A DNA stretch of 64,000 bases from G963663365 sp963663365 (GCA_963663365.2 CAXXIH010000001.1:1364001-1428000); one strand, 5' to 3'. Counted from the first letter of the stretch, positions 44,245 through 53,517 are shown. The notes: generated by a model from the letters alone, not told the origin. Program-made: numbers and translations.

Positions 44245-45150
44245 TTACCCCAGAGCCTGCTGTAATTGCCGCACGTATTTGGGCACCGCAACCATGGGAT
44301 CCTCTTTTTCTTCATATTCCAGCACAATTGTGCCCCGGTAATTGGCACTGCGCAGAATATCCAATATCCGGTTAAAATCGGCCGGTTCCGCATCTTGCCC
44401 GTCACGTTTGATTTTGACTTTATATTGCACCATCACAGCGTAAGGAGCGCACCGCATAAGTTGCTCGTAGGGATCAGCGCCATGGAAATTTCCTGAATCC
44501 AGATTGACACCAAACCAGGGGTGATCCACTGCATGCACAATATGCAAGAGCCCTTCGGCATCTGCGACAATTCCGCCGTGATTTTCCATTGCCAAAAAAA
44601 CGCCTTTGGAACCGGCATAATCCAATGCCTCTTGTATGGCTTCCACACACCAAGCCTGTGCCTGTTCCAATGTTGCGCCTTCGGGCACATTGCCGGCGAA
44701 AACCCGAATGGTCGGCGCTCCGAGCAAAGCAGCGTAATCGACCCACTTTTTAAGGTGAGCCAATTCTTTCTCGCGGGGCTCACCCGGTGGATTGGTGAAG
44801 TGGCTACGGATTGGAACGCCGGAAATCTCCAATCCCAATAAATGGCAGTGGCGTTTTAACTTGAGTATGAAGTCCTCCGAAACATCGGGTGGGAAGTAAT
44901 ATGAAGTCGGTTCGATAGCATCTAATCCCCAATCGGCCGCCAGATCGGCAAAATCGAGCAGGGACATGGGGCCTTCACCATTATTGAGGTATTCTTTTTG
45001 CCGGAATGAGTATCCCGCAAGTGAGAGTTTGAAGGTTGTATTACCGCGCCGCTCGATTGGGCCGATAGCATTCGCCTTTCCGGCGGCTGCACCGGCTGCG
45101 AGGACTGCACTACTTTTCATGAAAAAACGGCGAGAGGTTGATTTGGTCAT
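44245..45150 (-). CDS. Tat-exported sugar isomerase/epimerase-like TIM barrel 2
   Basis: The protein has 301 residues from the ATG at 45150, which has GGAG six bases upstream. A Tat signal (SRRFFMKSSAVLAAGAAAG) precedes an AP_endonuc_2 barrel with GLDAIEPTSYYFP, SKGVFLAMENHGGIV (metal-binding Glu), PWFGVNLDSGNFHGADPYE and YKVKIKRDGQ, ending in a GTIVLEYEEKEDP strand. It belongs to the same superfamily as the protein at 38314 but is not closely similar. As first gene of an operon with two exported oxidoreductases, it likely processes their keto-sugar products. Confidence 0.92.
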   Translation of the reverse strand: MTKSTSRRFFMKSSAVLAAGAAAGKANAIGPIERRGNTTFKLSLAGYSFRQKEYLNNGEGPMSLLDFADLAADWGLDAIEPTSYYFPPDVSEDFILKLKRHCHLLGLEISGVPIRSHFTNPPGEPREKELAHLKKWVDYAALLGAPTIRVFAGNVPEGATLEQAQAWCVEAIQEALDYAGSKGVFLAMENHGGIVADAEGLLHIVHAVDHPWFGVNLDSGNFHGADPYEQLMRCAPYAVMVQYKVKIKRDGQDAEPADFNRILDILRSANYRGTIVLEYEEKEDPMVAVPKYVRQLQQALG

Positions 45151-45414
45151 GACTGTCTCCATTAGAGTAATCCGGGTTCAGCGTACGACGCTCGGGGATT
45201 TTCAGCCACCCCCTAAACTCCGAGGCGCGGGTTTTTGTCTAGCGAGGCGTACCGGATATATGCGAAAAGCGGAGCGGAGCCGTTGACAGCCTGCCCGGGA
45301 AAGTGCCAGCTTCAAAGTTGGGTTTCGTGTCTCTGTTTAGAGTAATCGTCATTGACTTGAAGATACGGACCGTGAAGAACTTGTTACGCTTTACTGTTCT
45401 TAAGGAGGCAGGCC

Positions 45415-45768
45415 ATGTGTGCCATGCTCGAAGATAATATCTTCCTAAAAATCATAAACCGTGAAATACCTGCGGATATCGTCTTTGAAGACGAACTCTC
45501 TCTCGCTTTTCGAGATATTAGCCCGCAGGCTCCCAACCATATTCTGATTATTCCTAAAAAGGTGATTCCGACGCACGATGATATTGAGGAAGCCGACAAG
45601 GAATTAATCGGGCATTTACATATTGTGGCCCAAAAGCTCGCTGCTGAATTGGGGGCGGATGATGGGTACCGAGTGGTCATTAACTGCCGCGAAGCAGGGG
45701 GGCAGGTTGTGCCTCATCTCCATTTTCATCTATTAACCGGAAGGCAAATGAATTGGCCTCCAGGCTGA
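45415..45768 (+). CDS. HIT-family (HINT-like) nucleotide hydrolase
   Basis: The protein has 117 residues. The histidine triad VPHLHFHLLTG (His 101, 103 and 105) and the upstream AFRDISPQAPNHILIIPKK strand identify a HINT-type HIT protein, which hydrolyses purine nucleoside phosphoramidates and aminoacyl-adenylates. A full AAGGAGG lies six bases before the ATG at 45415, suggesting strong translation. The RNA methyltransferase gene starts 142 bases downstream on the same strand. Confidence 0.93.
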   Translation: MCAMLEDNIFLKIINREIPADIVFEDELSLAFRDISPQAPNHILIIPKKVIPTHDDIEEADKELIGHLHIVAQKLAAELGADDGYRVVINCREAGGQVVPHLHFHLLTGRQMNWPPG

Positions 45769-45910
45769 TCTTTTCGCCTTGCTCAAAATAGACGGGCACA
45801 GTGGTTGCCATGATTTGCCTAGCGATTATATTCCGGATTGCCGCGGCAATACCTCTGACTGTATTGCTTTATGGCGTAGAAGTACAAACAAACAAGTATT
45901 GGAAAAATCT

Positions 45911-47290
45911 ATGAAGCAACGTACCGAACGTTTGCGGGTTTATATTGAATCCCTTTCTACTGAAGGTGAAGGCATCGGACGGGATAATCCGGAGAATGCC
46001 TCTAAGACCGCCAAACACCCCGGACGGGGGCGGGTGGTGTTTGTGCCTCGTGCTCTGCCGGGCGAAACTTGGGAAGTTGAGGTCTATGAGCGGCACAAGA
46101 ATTTTATGCGGGCCAAGGCAATTGAACTCTGCGGCGAGCCCGCACCGGAACGCCGCCAGCCACCCTGTCCGCATTTCGATAACTGCGGTGGATGTCAACT
46201 TCAACATCTCCCTTATTCCCAACAGCTCGAATGGAAACGGAAATGGATTCAAGAGACATTCCTGCGTATTGGACATTTAGAATTGGATATCCCATCGCCG
46301 ATGGCCATGGATGAATTCGAATACCGGAATCGCATGACTTTCGATCTCGGTGTAGAAGACCGGCGTGCACTGGCCATGATGCATGATCCTTGGACTTCTG
46401 CCACTAAGACCATTGTTGAGCAGTGTCCTTTGCTCGAGCCTCAACTGAGTGAAGCGCTTGCCGGATTACGTTCGGCCTTAGATGCCGTTGTTGAGAAGAA
46501 TACTAAGACCGTGGTTCGTGGGCATCATCGTTCCCGTATTCAGGTTCGCCGCATCGGAAACGGCATCTATGCCCTGATTGAAGATTTTACTTTGCGTAAC
46601 GATCAAAAACGCCGGTTGCTCGAATGCCTGAGCAAACACGGCATCTATGATGGTGTGTATGAGGTCACTTCCCCTCGTTCAAGCCTATCGGCCCCACGCG
46701 TTCGCAATTTGTATGAACGTGTTGAGCCGCGCTTTACTGACCGTGGCGCTTCCGTTTTTCTTTCGCCACTCGCGTTTTTGCAGGTAAATGAGCCCGTGGC
46801 TGCTAAGTTTTATGATTATCAGGCCGCGCTTCCGGTCATGGAATCGCCTGCTGTTCTCGATATGTATGCGGGGATGGGGCTTTTAAGCCGCAGGCTGAAT
46901 GAACGCTTTGAAATCGTTATCGGTGTGGATCGCGATACGGCGACAGATCAGATTTTGAACGCCGATGATGAAATTCCACCGGGCGTGAGCCTGATTCAGG
47001 CCGAAGTTGAACCGGCTTTGCCCGCCTTTTTGATGCGTCTGGGAGCCGAAACCCCGGTTTATGTTAATCCGCCCCGCGCGGGATTGAGCACGGGGGTGCG
47101 CCAAACGCTTTGCGAAATGAAACCGGTCGATGTTGTATTCGCTTCCTGCAATCCGGCGACATTGGCCCGCGATGTGGAAACGTTATGCGAAGCCGGCTAC
47201 CAGGTGCTATCTGTGCAGCCGTTTGATTTCTTTCCTCAGACACATCATGTCGAGACGGTTGTCCATCTCCAGCGAATCAAAAGCGCCTGA
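45911..47290 (+). CDS. RNA (uracil-5-)-methyltransferase, RlmD/TrmA family
   Basis: The protein has 459 residues from the ATG at 45911; an upstream in-frame stretch to 45779 lacks family features. It has an N-terminal TRAM-like beta barrel, the four-cysteine iron-sulfur motif around CPHFDNCGGCQLQH (from residue 86), the SAM site LDMYAGMGLLSRRL, NPPRAGLS and the catalytic Cys in FASCNPATLARD (about 412). It methylates C5 of uridine in 23S rRNA or tRNA. The iron-sulfur cluster points to the RlmD/RumA side of the family, but I do not fix the target uridine. Confidence 0.92.
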   Translation: MKQRTERLRVYIESLSTEGEGIGRDNPENASKTAKHPGRGRVVFVPRALPGETWEVEVYERHKNFMRAKAIELCGEPAPERRQPPCPHFDNCGGCQLQHLPYSQQLEWKRKWIQETFLRIGHLELDIPSPMAMDEFEYRNRMTFDLGVEDRRALAMMHDPWTSATKTIVEQCPLLEPQLSEALAGLRSALDAVVEKNTKTVVRGHHRSRIQVRRIGNGIYALIEDFTLRNDQKRRLLECLSKHGIYDGVYEVTSPRSSLSAPRVRNLYERVEPRFTDRGASVFLSPLAFLQVNEPVAAKFYDYQAALPVMESPAVLDMYAGMGLLSRRLNERFEIVIGVDRDTATDQILNADDEIPPGVSLIQAEVEPALPAFLMRLGAETPVYVNPPRAGLSTGVRQTLCEMKPVDVVFASCNPATLARDVETLCEAGYQVLSVQPFDFFPQTHHVETVVHLQRIKSA

Positions 47291-47302
47291 TTGAGTGGTT
47301 GC

Positions 47303-48613
47303 TTAAACAATTTTTACAGCGTGTTGGAGACACTCGATGGCTGTCTGGCGGATAGAAGTGGTCTTTTCTCGTTCAGAGAATTCCGGATGAATAAAGGGAT
47401 TGCGAAGATGTTGGAGCCGGATCAGCTTGCTTGCAAAATCCATCAAGTCGCGATCTTCGAGACCTTTTAGACCCAACGGATGTTTGACTTTAATCGGGCC
47501 GCGCGCTGTACGTAAATCGTAATTCCGTGCGAAACAAAAGATGATTACGCCAAGGGCTTTCAATCCATCCGGCTTGTATTTTGGGCCGTGCATAATCATC
47601 CGCTCCAAAATCTGCCGCGTGATATCCGAATTGAGGTCCAAAGAGAATTGCTGTGTTGTGCGGATCAGATATTGGTTGAAGAAGATATCGAGATTGTCGA
47701 TCCGCTCATCATAGATGGCATTTAATAACTTTTTCGTATCGCTTTGTGTCAGCAGTTTGGATACACGTTTTCCGAGACGCAATTTAACTTCATTTTCAAC
47801 CGCGAACGCATAGGAAAAGCAGATATTGCGTGAGACCGATAGCCCCCCCTCGGCTTCACTGCCTTCCATTTGAATTGCCAACGCCAACATTCTTTGAGTT
47901 TCTGTATCGACTTTATCCAGCTCAGGGAAAAGTTCAGTCATCTTGGCGCGGCCTGCGGACAAATCCACAGTGGAAGTGTTGTTCTCTTCAGGCCGGTTTT
48001 CTTCGATCATTCCCAAAAGCTCAAAAACCTCGCTTTTGAGGCCGGTATCTAATTCCTGATCGGCTAGCAACTGCTGCAACCGGTTGCGGACGCCTTCCAG
48101 TTGGTCTTGGCCATTGCCTTCTTCGAGTTTATGCCGGAGTTGATGAATCTCTTCTTGGTGCTTGCAGCATCGTTGCAGACGTTCATAAAGAGCTTCGATG
48201 CCTTGCTCGATCCGTGATTTGGAGAGCACGTACATTGCGCCGTATTGGCGGGCTAACGCTCCCTCATCAAATGTGCCCACTGCCGAAATCAAAATCACGG
48301 GCAGGGCCGGATACCGGTGTTTGAGGTCACGGATCAGGTGAAGTCCCTCGTCGTGTGTACGCATATCCAGGTCGGTTATGACCACATTCGGACGCTCGGT
48401 ACCCACCTTTTCCATGGCCTCGTCGCTGTCTTCCGCTTCGACAGTATCAAAGCCCGCCATCGAAAGATTGCGGGAAACAGCCGCCCGGTATTGGGGATTA
48501 TCATCAACGAGGAGGATTTTTTTGCTGACACTCATTGTCTCTTTATACGCCGGTTTTCCATTTTGGTTAAGGTTGAATTCCTGCAACTCTGCTTCCATGT
48601 CACCGATGCTCAT
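47303..48613 (-). CDS. Receiver-domain protein with C-terminal HEPN-like domain
   Basis: The protein has 436 residues. Residues about 32-145 form a response-regulator receiver with the acidic pair DD (37-38), phospho-acceptor Asp 81 in VVITDLDM and Lys 132. After a helical linker, the C-terminal 180 residues form a helical domain with no DNA-binding motif. It opens SYAFAVENEVKLRLGKRV and ends with HLRNPFIHPE, an RX4H motif (Arg 404, His 409) before a last helix, the layout of HEPN ribonuclease-type domains. The start overlaps the oxidoreductase stop in an ATGA, so the two are translationally coupled. No histidine kinase is nearby. The receiver is certain; the HEPN call is my inference. Confidence 0.8.
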   Translation of the reverse strand: MSIGDMEAELQEFNLNQNGKPAYKETMSVSKKILLVDDNPQYRAAVSRNLSMAGFDTVEAEDSDEAMEKVGTERPNVVITDLDMRTHDEGLHLIRDLKHRYPALPVILISAVGTFDEGALARQYGAMYVLSKSRIEQGIEALYERLQRCCKHQEEIHQLRHKLEEGNGQDQLEGVRNRLQQLLADQELDTGLKSEVFELLGMIEENRPEENNTSTVDLSAGRAKMTELFPELDKVDTETQRMLALAIQMEGSEAEGGLSVSRNICFSYAFAVENEVKLRLGKRVSKLLTQSDTKKLLNAIYDERIDNLDIFFNQYLIRTTQQFSLDLNSDITRQILERMIMHGPKYKPDGLKALGVIIFCFARNYDLRTARGPIKVKHPLGLKGLEDRDLMDFASKLIRLQHLRNPFIHPEFSEREKTTSIRQTAIECLQHAVKIV

Positions 48614-49629
48614 TTGACTTCCAGTTCACAGTCTTTTTCTACGCTTTCGATTTCCAGCATGACCAGCCGCAATGAGTCGTAAACGCGGGAGATGTCGATG
48701 CGGATATCCTTCACGCCTCGGCGTATAGCATCAATAAACGCTTGAACTTCAATGAGATACGGTCCTAACTCGGTCACGTTGATGCCTTCAACGGTCCCTT
48801 CCGGCAATTCGTTCATTTCAGGAGTGAAGGCTGAACCGTTTCTTGGGTAGAAAAGCAGTTGCCCGCTCCGTGTACCGTCCAGTTCCAAGACACCCGCTTC
48901 AAAGACCGCCAGGTAGGAGGGATTGAACGGATATTTCTCTGCTAGATGCCAACTCCCCTGAATTTCGACTTGGAAACCCGAGTATTGATAGAGCGTTGTG
49001 ATGTGATGCCAGCCTGTCTCATTATGCAGCCCGCGGGTACGGAGGCGTCGAGGCAATCCCAAGGTGTAAGCCATGAAGTCCACATCATGCAGATGGAGGT
49101 CGAGAATCGCGCCACCGCTCTGTTTTTCATCACAAAACCATCCATCACCCCAATCCGGAATGGCGCCGATTCGTACCATCCGCAAATCCAATAGAGCCCC
49201 CCAACGGCCATCCTGTACCGCATCCCGCAGGACTTCATATGCGGGCATATAGCGCACCACTTGGCCCACCACAACAACGCTGGTGGCCTCTTTGGCGGTC
49301 TGCAATAAAAGTTCGGCTTGGTTGAGTGTTCGGGCCAATGGCTTTTCGATAAAAACATGCTTTCCGGCTTTGATGGCCGGGATGGCAATTTCGTGATGGC
49401 TCGGTGTTGGAGTTGTTACAAAAACCACATTCACATCACGACGAGCAATCAGCTCATCCGCGCTTTGCATGACATCCGCGCCTGTGGTCTCCGCCAACTT
49501 TTCAGCGTGGCCCGGCACAATGTCATGCAGTGCGACAATCCGGACACCTTCAATCGCGCCACATGCCCGGCTGTGCATGCCGCCCATGCCGCCACAACCC
49601 ACAATTCCAACGCCAAGTTCTTGGCTCAT
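48610..49629 (-). CDS. Cytoplasmic Gfo/Idh/MocA-family oxidoreductase 4
   Basis: The protein has 339 residues from the ATG at 49629, with AGGA eight bases upstream. It has no signal peptide, unlike the three exported homologues at 37-44 kb. The Rossmann motif VGIVGCGGMGGMH, TTPTPSHHEIAIPA and the catalytic FIEKPLART are clear. The C-terminal half contains GGAILDLHLHDVDFMAYTLG, with the His/Asp pair. It follows the TRAP large permease on the same strand and overlaps the receiver protein by four bases. It may oxidise the sugar acid or sugar imported by the TRAP system. Confidence 0.92.
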   Translation of the reverse strand: MSQELGVGIVGCGGMGGMHSRACGAIEGVRIVALHDIVPGHAEKLAETTGADVMQSADELIARRDVNVVFVTTPTPSHHEIAIPAIKAGKHVFIEKPLARTLNQAELLLQTAKEATSVVVVGQVVRYMPAYEVLRDAVQDGRWGALLDLRMVRIGAIPDWGDGWFCDEKQSGGAILDLHLHDVDFMAYTLGLPRRLRTRGLHNETGWHHITTLYQYSGFQVEIQGSWHLAEKYPFNPSYLAVFEAGVLELDGTRSGQLLFYPRNGSAFTPEMNELPEGTVEGINVTELGPYLIEVQAFIDAIRRGVKDIRIDISRVYDSLRLVMLEIESVEKDCELEVK

Positions 49630-49779
49630 GAGAATATCCTTTCGTTGATCCACACCGCCCCACCGGAATTGAACTTACCTTTCTCCGTTTTTGAGTATAT
49701 GCCCCATACAGGGTGCTGGGGAGACCGAAGTTACGGGAAATGAACGTGTTTGGTGTATTTGGTGAGGATTTGTAGGAGA

Positions 49780-51156
49780 TTAGGAGTGGAGCAAAGAAGG
49801 CAACCAAAGCGACAAATCGGGCCAGAGTACGATAACTGCCAGGACTACAATTTCTGCCAATACGAATTTAAGCGCTGCCCGCCCCACACTAGAGACACTT
49901 TCTCCAGTGGCCGATGCCGCAACGAATAGATTGACTCCGACCGGGGGCGTCACCTGACCTATTGCCAAGTTAGTAACGATGATGACACCCAAATGGATAT
50001 CATCCACACCCAGTGCGCGGCCCGCCTGTAAAAAGATCGGCGTAAAGATGTAGAGCAACGAGACCGCATCAATCACGCACCCTAACACCAGCAGCATCAC
50101 ATTCACCAGAAGCAGGTAAATCAAAGGATGCCCACTCACTTTGGCGATCCATGCCGCAAGTGAGACCGTTGTGCCGGTACGATGCAGCACCCAGGCGAAA
50201 ATGGAGGCACAGGCCACAAGCCAAAGCACTTGAGCGGAGGTTGTTACCGATTTGCGTAAGGTTTGCCGGATGTGTTGCCAAGTTAGACCGCGAAAGATAA
50301 GTAGTTCCAAAAGCAGAATGTAGAAAATCACCACGGCCGCTGCTTCTGTGGCATCAGCAAAGAGCCCGCTATAGAGCCCCCCCAACATCAACACCGGCGC
50401 TCCCAAGGCTCCTAGACTTCTGGCCAGCGATCCCCAAAAGGAATGTTGGCGTGGATTGATGTTTCCTTTATCGGAGCCGGATTTTTCTTGTTGTTCTATG
50501 TCTCTCTCTTTGGCTGTGATTTGTGGCTCAGCTGTTGGTTGTTCACCGGGAGGCAATGCGGTTTTCCCTTTTCCCGCGCAGTACATAACTACTATGACCA
50601 ATGCGCCCGCCACAAGCAGCCCCGGAAATACTCCCGCCAAGAATAGACGCTCGACCGATACATCTCCCACCAGTCCGAAGATAATCAGCGCGATACTCGG
50701 AGGGACGATGATTCCGATCCCGCCTCCGGTCGCCAGTAATGCGGCGGCATCGGATTTTTTGAATCCTTCAGAAACCAGCGGCGCATACAAAACGAGTGTT
50801 AGCGCCGCCACGTCGGCTGGGCCTGAACCGGATATACCCGCCAATAGGAGTGCGGCAATGACTGCTACGAGGCCGAGTCCGCCGCGTAGCCCTTGGGTAA
50901 TGCGGCTGACTGCATGAATCAACGCCCGCGATGTTTCGCCGTGGCCGAGCAGATTCCCCGCGACGAGAAAAAGTGGGATAGCCAAAAGTGTGAAACTATC
51001 CAGCGCGCCTAATACTTGTTGCGGCACAGTAAGAAGCGGACCTAATTGAAAAATCAAAATGATGGCTGCGCCTGATAGTCCCAAAGCCACCGACACCGGC
51101 ACTTCAAGCGCAAGAAGCAAGGCGGCCAATATGGCCATGATAAGTGCGGCATTCAT
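49780..51156 (-). CDS. dctM: TRAP transporter large permease (DctM family)
   Basis: The protein has 458 residues with about twelve membrane segments. Family motifs include SGSGPADVAAL near residue 110, LATGGGIGIIVPPSIALIIFG and ITPPVGVNLFVA-type (here VTPPVGVNLFVA) near the C-terminus. A polar, charged insertion of about 30 residues near position 210-240 (GEQPTAEPQITAKERDIEQ) is unusual. Its start overlaps the dctQ stop by four bases (ATGA), showing coupling. With dctP and dctQ it imports an organic or sugar acid using the Na+ gradient. Confidence 0.94.
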   Translation of the reverse strand: MNAALIMAILAALLLALEVPVSVALGLSGAAIILIFQLGPLLTVPQQVLGALDSFTLLAIPLFLVAGNLLGHGETSRALIHAVSRITQGLRGGLGLVAVIAALLLAGISGSGPADVAALTLVLYAPLVSEGFKKSDAAALLATGGGIGIIVPPSIALIIFGLVGDVSVERLFLAGVFPGLLVAGALVIVVMYCAGKGKTALPPGEQPTAEPQITAKERDIEQQEKSGSDKGNINPRQHSFWGSLARSLGALGAPVLMLGGLYSGLFADATEAAAVVIFYILLLELLIFRGLTWQHIRQTLRKSVTTSAQVLWLVACASIFAWVLHRTGTTVSLAAWIAKVSGHPLIYLLLVNVMLLVLGCVIDAVSLLYIFTPIFLQAGRALGVDDIHLGVIIVTNLAIGQVTPPVGVNLFVAASATGESVSSVGRAALKFVLAEIVVLAVIVLWPDLSLWLPSLLHS

Positions 51157-51614
51157 GCTTTCTCATCACTCCGCCAGGCCATAACCAAGGCGGCAATGGC
51201 GAGAATCATTCCGAATGGCAGGGAAACAGCTACCCATACCTTAGGCCAACCCAAGGCGTCTGTCGTTTTGCCATCGTGAAATGTGAGAAAGGCATTCCAA
51301 ATGCCGAATCCCAAGAGCACGGCGCACATGAGTGCCGTCGAGCAAATCCGCGTCGTCTTGGTCAGTTTCCGCCACCAGGATGGGCACTGTTGCCACAGGC
51401 GAATTCCTAAAAGACCTTCATCCAAAATCGCGATAGGCACCCCAACGAGCGCCACCCATGACATAAGATATTTGCTGACTTCATGAGTGAACGCATCCGA
51501 GATAACACCCGGGGCGATTACCTGAATTACGACCAGCCCGACTTGGATGGACAACGCCAAGCAGGTCGCAAAGACAAGGATTTTGAGAAAAATGCCACGC
51601 ATAAAGGAAAGCAA
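51153..51614 (-). CDS. dctQ: TRAP transporter small permease (DctQ family)
   Basis: The protein has 153 residues with four membrane segments (ILVFATCLALSIQVGLVVIQ, the MSWVALVGVPIAILDEGLLG stretch, the ALMCAVLLGFGIWNAF stretch and WVAVSLPFGMILAIAALVMAW). The WVALVGVPIAI followed by G-L-R/W segment is the DctQ landmark. It lies five bases after dctP and overlaps dctM by four, so the three form one operon. Confidence 0.88.
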   Translation of the reverse strand: MLSFMRGIFLKILVFATCLALSIQVGLVVIQVIAPGVISDAFTHEVSKYLMSWVALVGVPIAILDEGLLGIRLWQQCPSWWRKLTKTTRICSTALMCAVLLGFGIWNAFLTFHDGKTTDALGWPKVWVAVSLPFGMILAIAALVMAWRSDEKA

Positions 51615-51619
51615 GTGAA

Positions 51620-52633
51620 TTAATTGAGATCGCGGAGTTTTTCGGCTTCTGTCACGAAACGAGTCAATAACTCCTCGCCGATAATGTCACGATACTGGTT
51701 GTAAATTTCATTCGCGCTTTTTCGAAACGCATCCCGTTGCCCTGCGCTAAGAATGGATATTTCCATCCCGTTTTGCTTGAGCGATTCCAAATGTTGGGTT
51801 TCGCGTTCTTTGACTGTTTGGCGTTGAATTGCGCAGGCTTTTTCGGCGCAGGATTTCAAAAACTCGCGGCCGGCCTCCGGCTGAGATTCCCACCAGTCCT
51901 TATTGACGCATAAGATCAATGGGTCGAATGAGTATTGCCAAACCGAGAGATATTTCTGTACTTCGTAGAGTTTTGCCGATTGAATGACATGCAGAGGATT
52001 TTCTTGGCCATCCATTGCGCCGGAACGCAGGGCAGGGATCAACTCGCCGAAATTCATCGAACTCGGTTGTGCTCCCCAAAGTTCGAAGAGCGCGATATAC
52101 ATTTTGATCGAAGGGACGCGAATCTTCATCCCGTTCATATCTTCGGGACGCAAAACCGGTTGCTTGCTATTGGTCAGCTGACGGAAACCGTTAAAGCCGT
52201 AGCCGAGACCCACAAGCCGTTTCGATTCCAGACGCTGCAACATCTCTTGTCCTAATGGGCCCTCGCATATCGCTTCGGCGTCACCGTAATCATCCAATAG
52301 CCATGGCAGGGAATAAACCGACCATGCTTGATCGACGGTTGACAGCAGGATGGACGATTCCCAGGTCATTACCAGCGAACCGCCCTGGACCATATCTAAC
52401 TCGGTTTGTTGGTTGTGATTGGAGAGCGAGGCGTTGTTGAAGATGGTTACGGTATAGGCTGTATCTTTGGGGGCGTCTCCGGCTTCGACCAACTCTTTCA
52501 ATTTCGCCGCGCCCACATGCCATTCCGATTCCGGGCTAAGGATATGGCTGAATGTTATTTCATTGCCGCCGCCAGGATTCCCGCAGCCCATTGCCAAGAT
52601 TGTAAGACCGATAAATAAAGAAAAATTACGCAT
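51620..52633 (-). CDS. dctP: TRAP transporter substrate-binding lipoprotein (DctP family)
   Basis: The protein has 337 residues from the ATG at 52633; the longer open frame to 52708 lacks a signal. A short lipoprotein signal ends LAMGCG. The binding fold includes TFSHILSPESEWHVGAAKL, MVQGGSLVMTWESSIL, GFNGFRQLTNSKQPV, the GMKIRVPSIKMYI segment with the ligand-carboxylate Arg, and AMDGQENPLHV. The first gene of the TRAP operon; the ligand is likely a sugar acid or keto-acid by family precedent. Lipoprotein anchoring of DctP is less common than free periplasmic export. Confidence 0.92.
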   Translation of the reverse strand: MRNFSLFIGLTILAMGCGNPGGGNEITFSHILSPESEWHVGAAKLKELVEAGDAPKDTAYTVTIFNNASLSNHNQQTELDMVQGGSLVMTWESSILLSTVDQAWSVYSLPWLLDDYGDAEAICEGPLGQEMLQRLESKRLVGLGYGFNGFRQLTNSKQPVLRPEDMNGMKIRVPSIKMYIALFELWGAQPSSMNFGELIPALRSGAMDGQENPLHVIQSAKLYEVQKYLSVWQYSFDPLILCVNKDWWESQPEAGREFLKSCAEKACAIQRQTVKERETQHLESLKQNGMEISILSAGQRDAFRKSANEIYNQYRDIIGEELLTRFVTEAEKLRDLN

Positions 52634-52741
52634 AATCCACAGTATGCAGGTCTCAGCCCCGCGTGTGAAGACGTTGAAATCACTTCTGTATGAATGTCGC
52701 CTTGTCATCTTTGTGGTTCGTCATAAGTCCGGCACAAAAAG

Positions 52742-52768
52742 AAAAGCCCGGTTTCGAACCGGGCTTTT
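52742..52768 (-). terminator. Intrinsic terminator of the lipoprotein gene at 52.8-53.5 kb
   Basis: The arms AAAAGCCCGGTT and AACCGGGCTTTT pair perfectly around TCG, with further T-rich sequence (TTCTTTTTG) following on the minus strand. Confidence 0.88.
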
Positions 52769-52812
52769 GTTGTTTCTCAACAAATGCGGTGCTGATTGAG
52801 AGTATTCTGCAT

Positions 52813-53511
52813 CTATGCTCCCGGTTTCACGGTTTGGAGCATTGCGTAATAGGCTTCCGAACAGCCGTTCACTGTGGCTTCAGGGCCGGTCAATTTGAAA
52901 AACCAGGGGCCGCCGTCACCTTCGATCACTGTGGCGATCATTTTGTAGCCTGTCTGAGGCTGGGATTGCTGCTGGAACGGGCCTGTAGCCATACCCGAAT
53001 CATAGGTTCCGGCGACAGCAATTGTAGTCAGCTTAAAGGAACCGACCTCTTCGTTTTTGACTTCAGCCTGATCCATGGTTGAGCCCATTTGTCCCGCCCA
53101 ACGTTGAAGGTTGGCTTGTACAGCGCCGCCCATCCCGGCGAAGTGAAACAGTACAAGTTCGGCGGTCCCCGCATCTCCTGGGATTGAGTACTGGGCCTTG
53201 CGCATGTTGCTCATCGAAGGAACCTTCTGCCAGGCCTCATTGGGAATGAAACTCAGCCCTGAAGCGGTAACCGGGCCGCCCTCCGCGGCTGGTGCGCTGG
53301 CCATATTGGTTTCGGCCGGGGGCTGTGTTTGTGCCTGTGCATGTGGATTTGTGCTTGTGCCTGCCGCCCACTCGGCGGCTTTGCCGGGGTCCCCGCCTGG
53401 GGCAGAGCTAATTTCATCATCTGATGAATTATGCCCGCATCCCCCCATCCAGAGTGTAGCTGCGACGAGACAGATACCCAGTGCCAATGTTCCTTTTCGA
53501 TACAAGTTCAT
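52813..53511 (-). CDS. Lipoprotein of unknown function
   Basis: The protein has 232 residues from the ATG at 53511, with GGAG nine bases upstream (ATG 53517 is too close to it). A lipoprotein signal ends LWMGGCGHN. A Pro/Ala/Gln-rich linker of about 55 residues leads to a compact domain with SGLSFIPNEAWQKV, the MRKAQYSIPGDAGTAELVLFHF strand pair, NLQRWAGQM and a C-terminal GPWFFKLTGPEATV. Similar exported proteins occur in Planctomycetes-like genomes to my knowledge, without a known role. It has its own terminator and stands alone. Confidence 0.82.
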   Translation of the reverse strand: MNLYRKGTLALGICLVAATLWMGGCGHNSSDDEISSAPGGDPGKAAEWAAGTSTNPHAQAQTQPPAETNMASAPAAEGGPVTASGLSFIPNEAWQKVPSMSNMRKAQYSIPGDAGTAELVLFHFAGMGGAVQANLQRWAGQMGSTMDQAEVKNEEVGSFKLTTIAVAGTYDSGMATGPFQQQSQPQTGYKMIATVIEGDGGPWFFKLTGPEATVNGCSEAYYAMLQTVKPGA

Positions 53512-53517
53512 CCTCAT

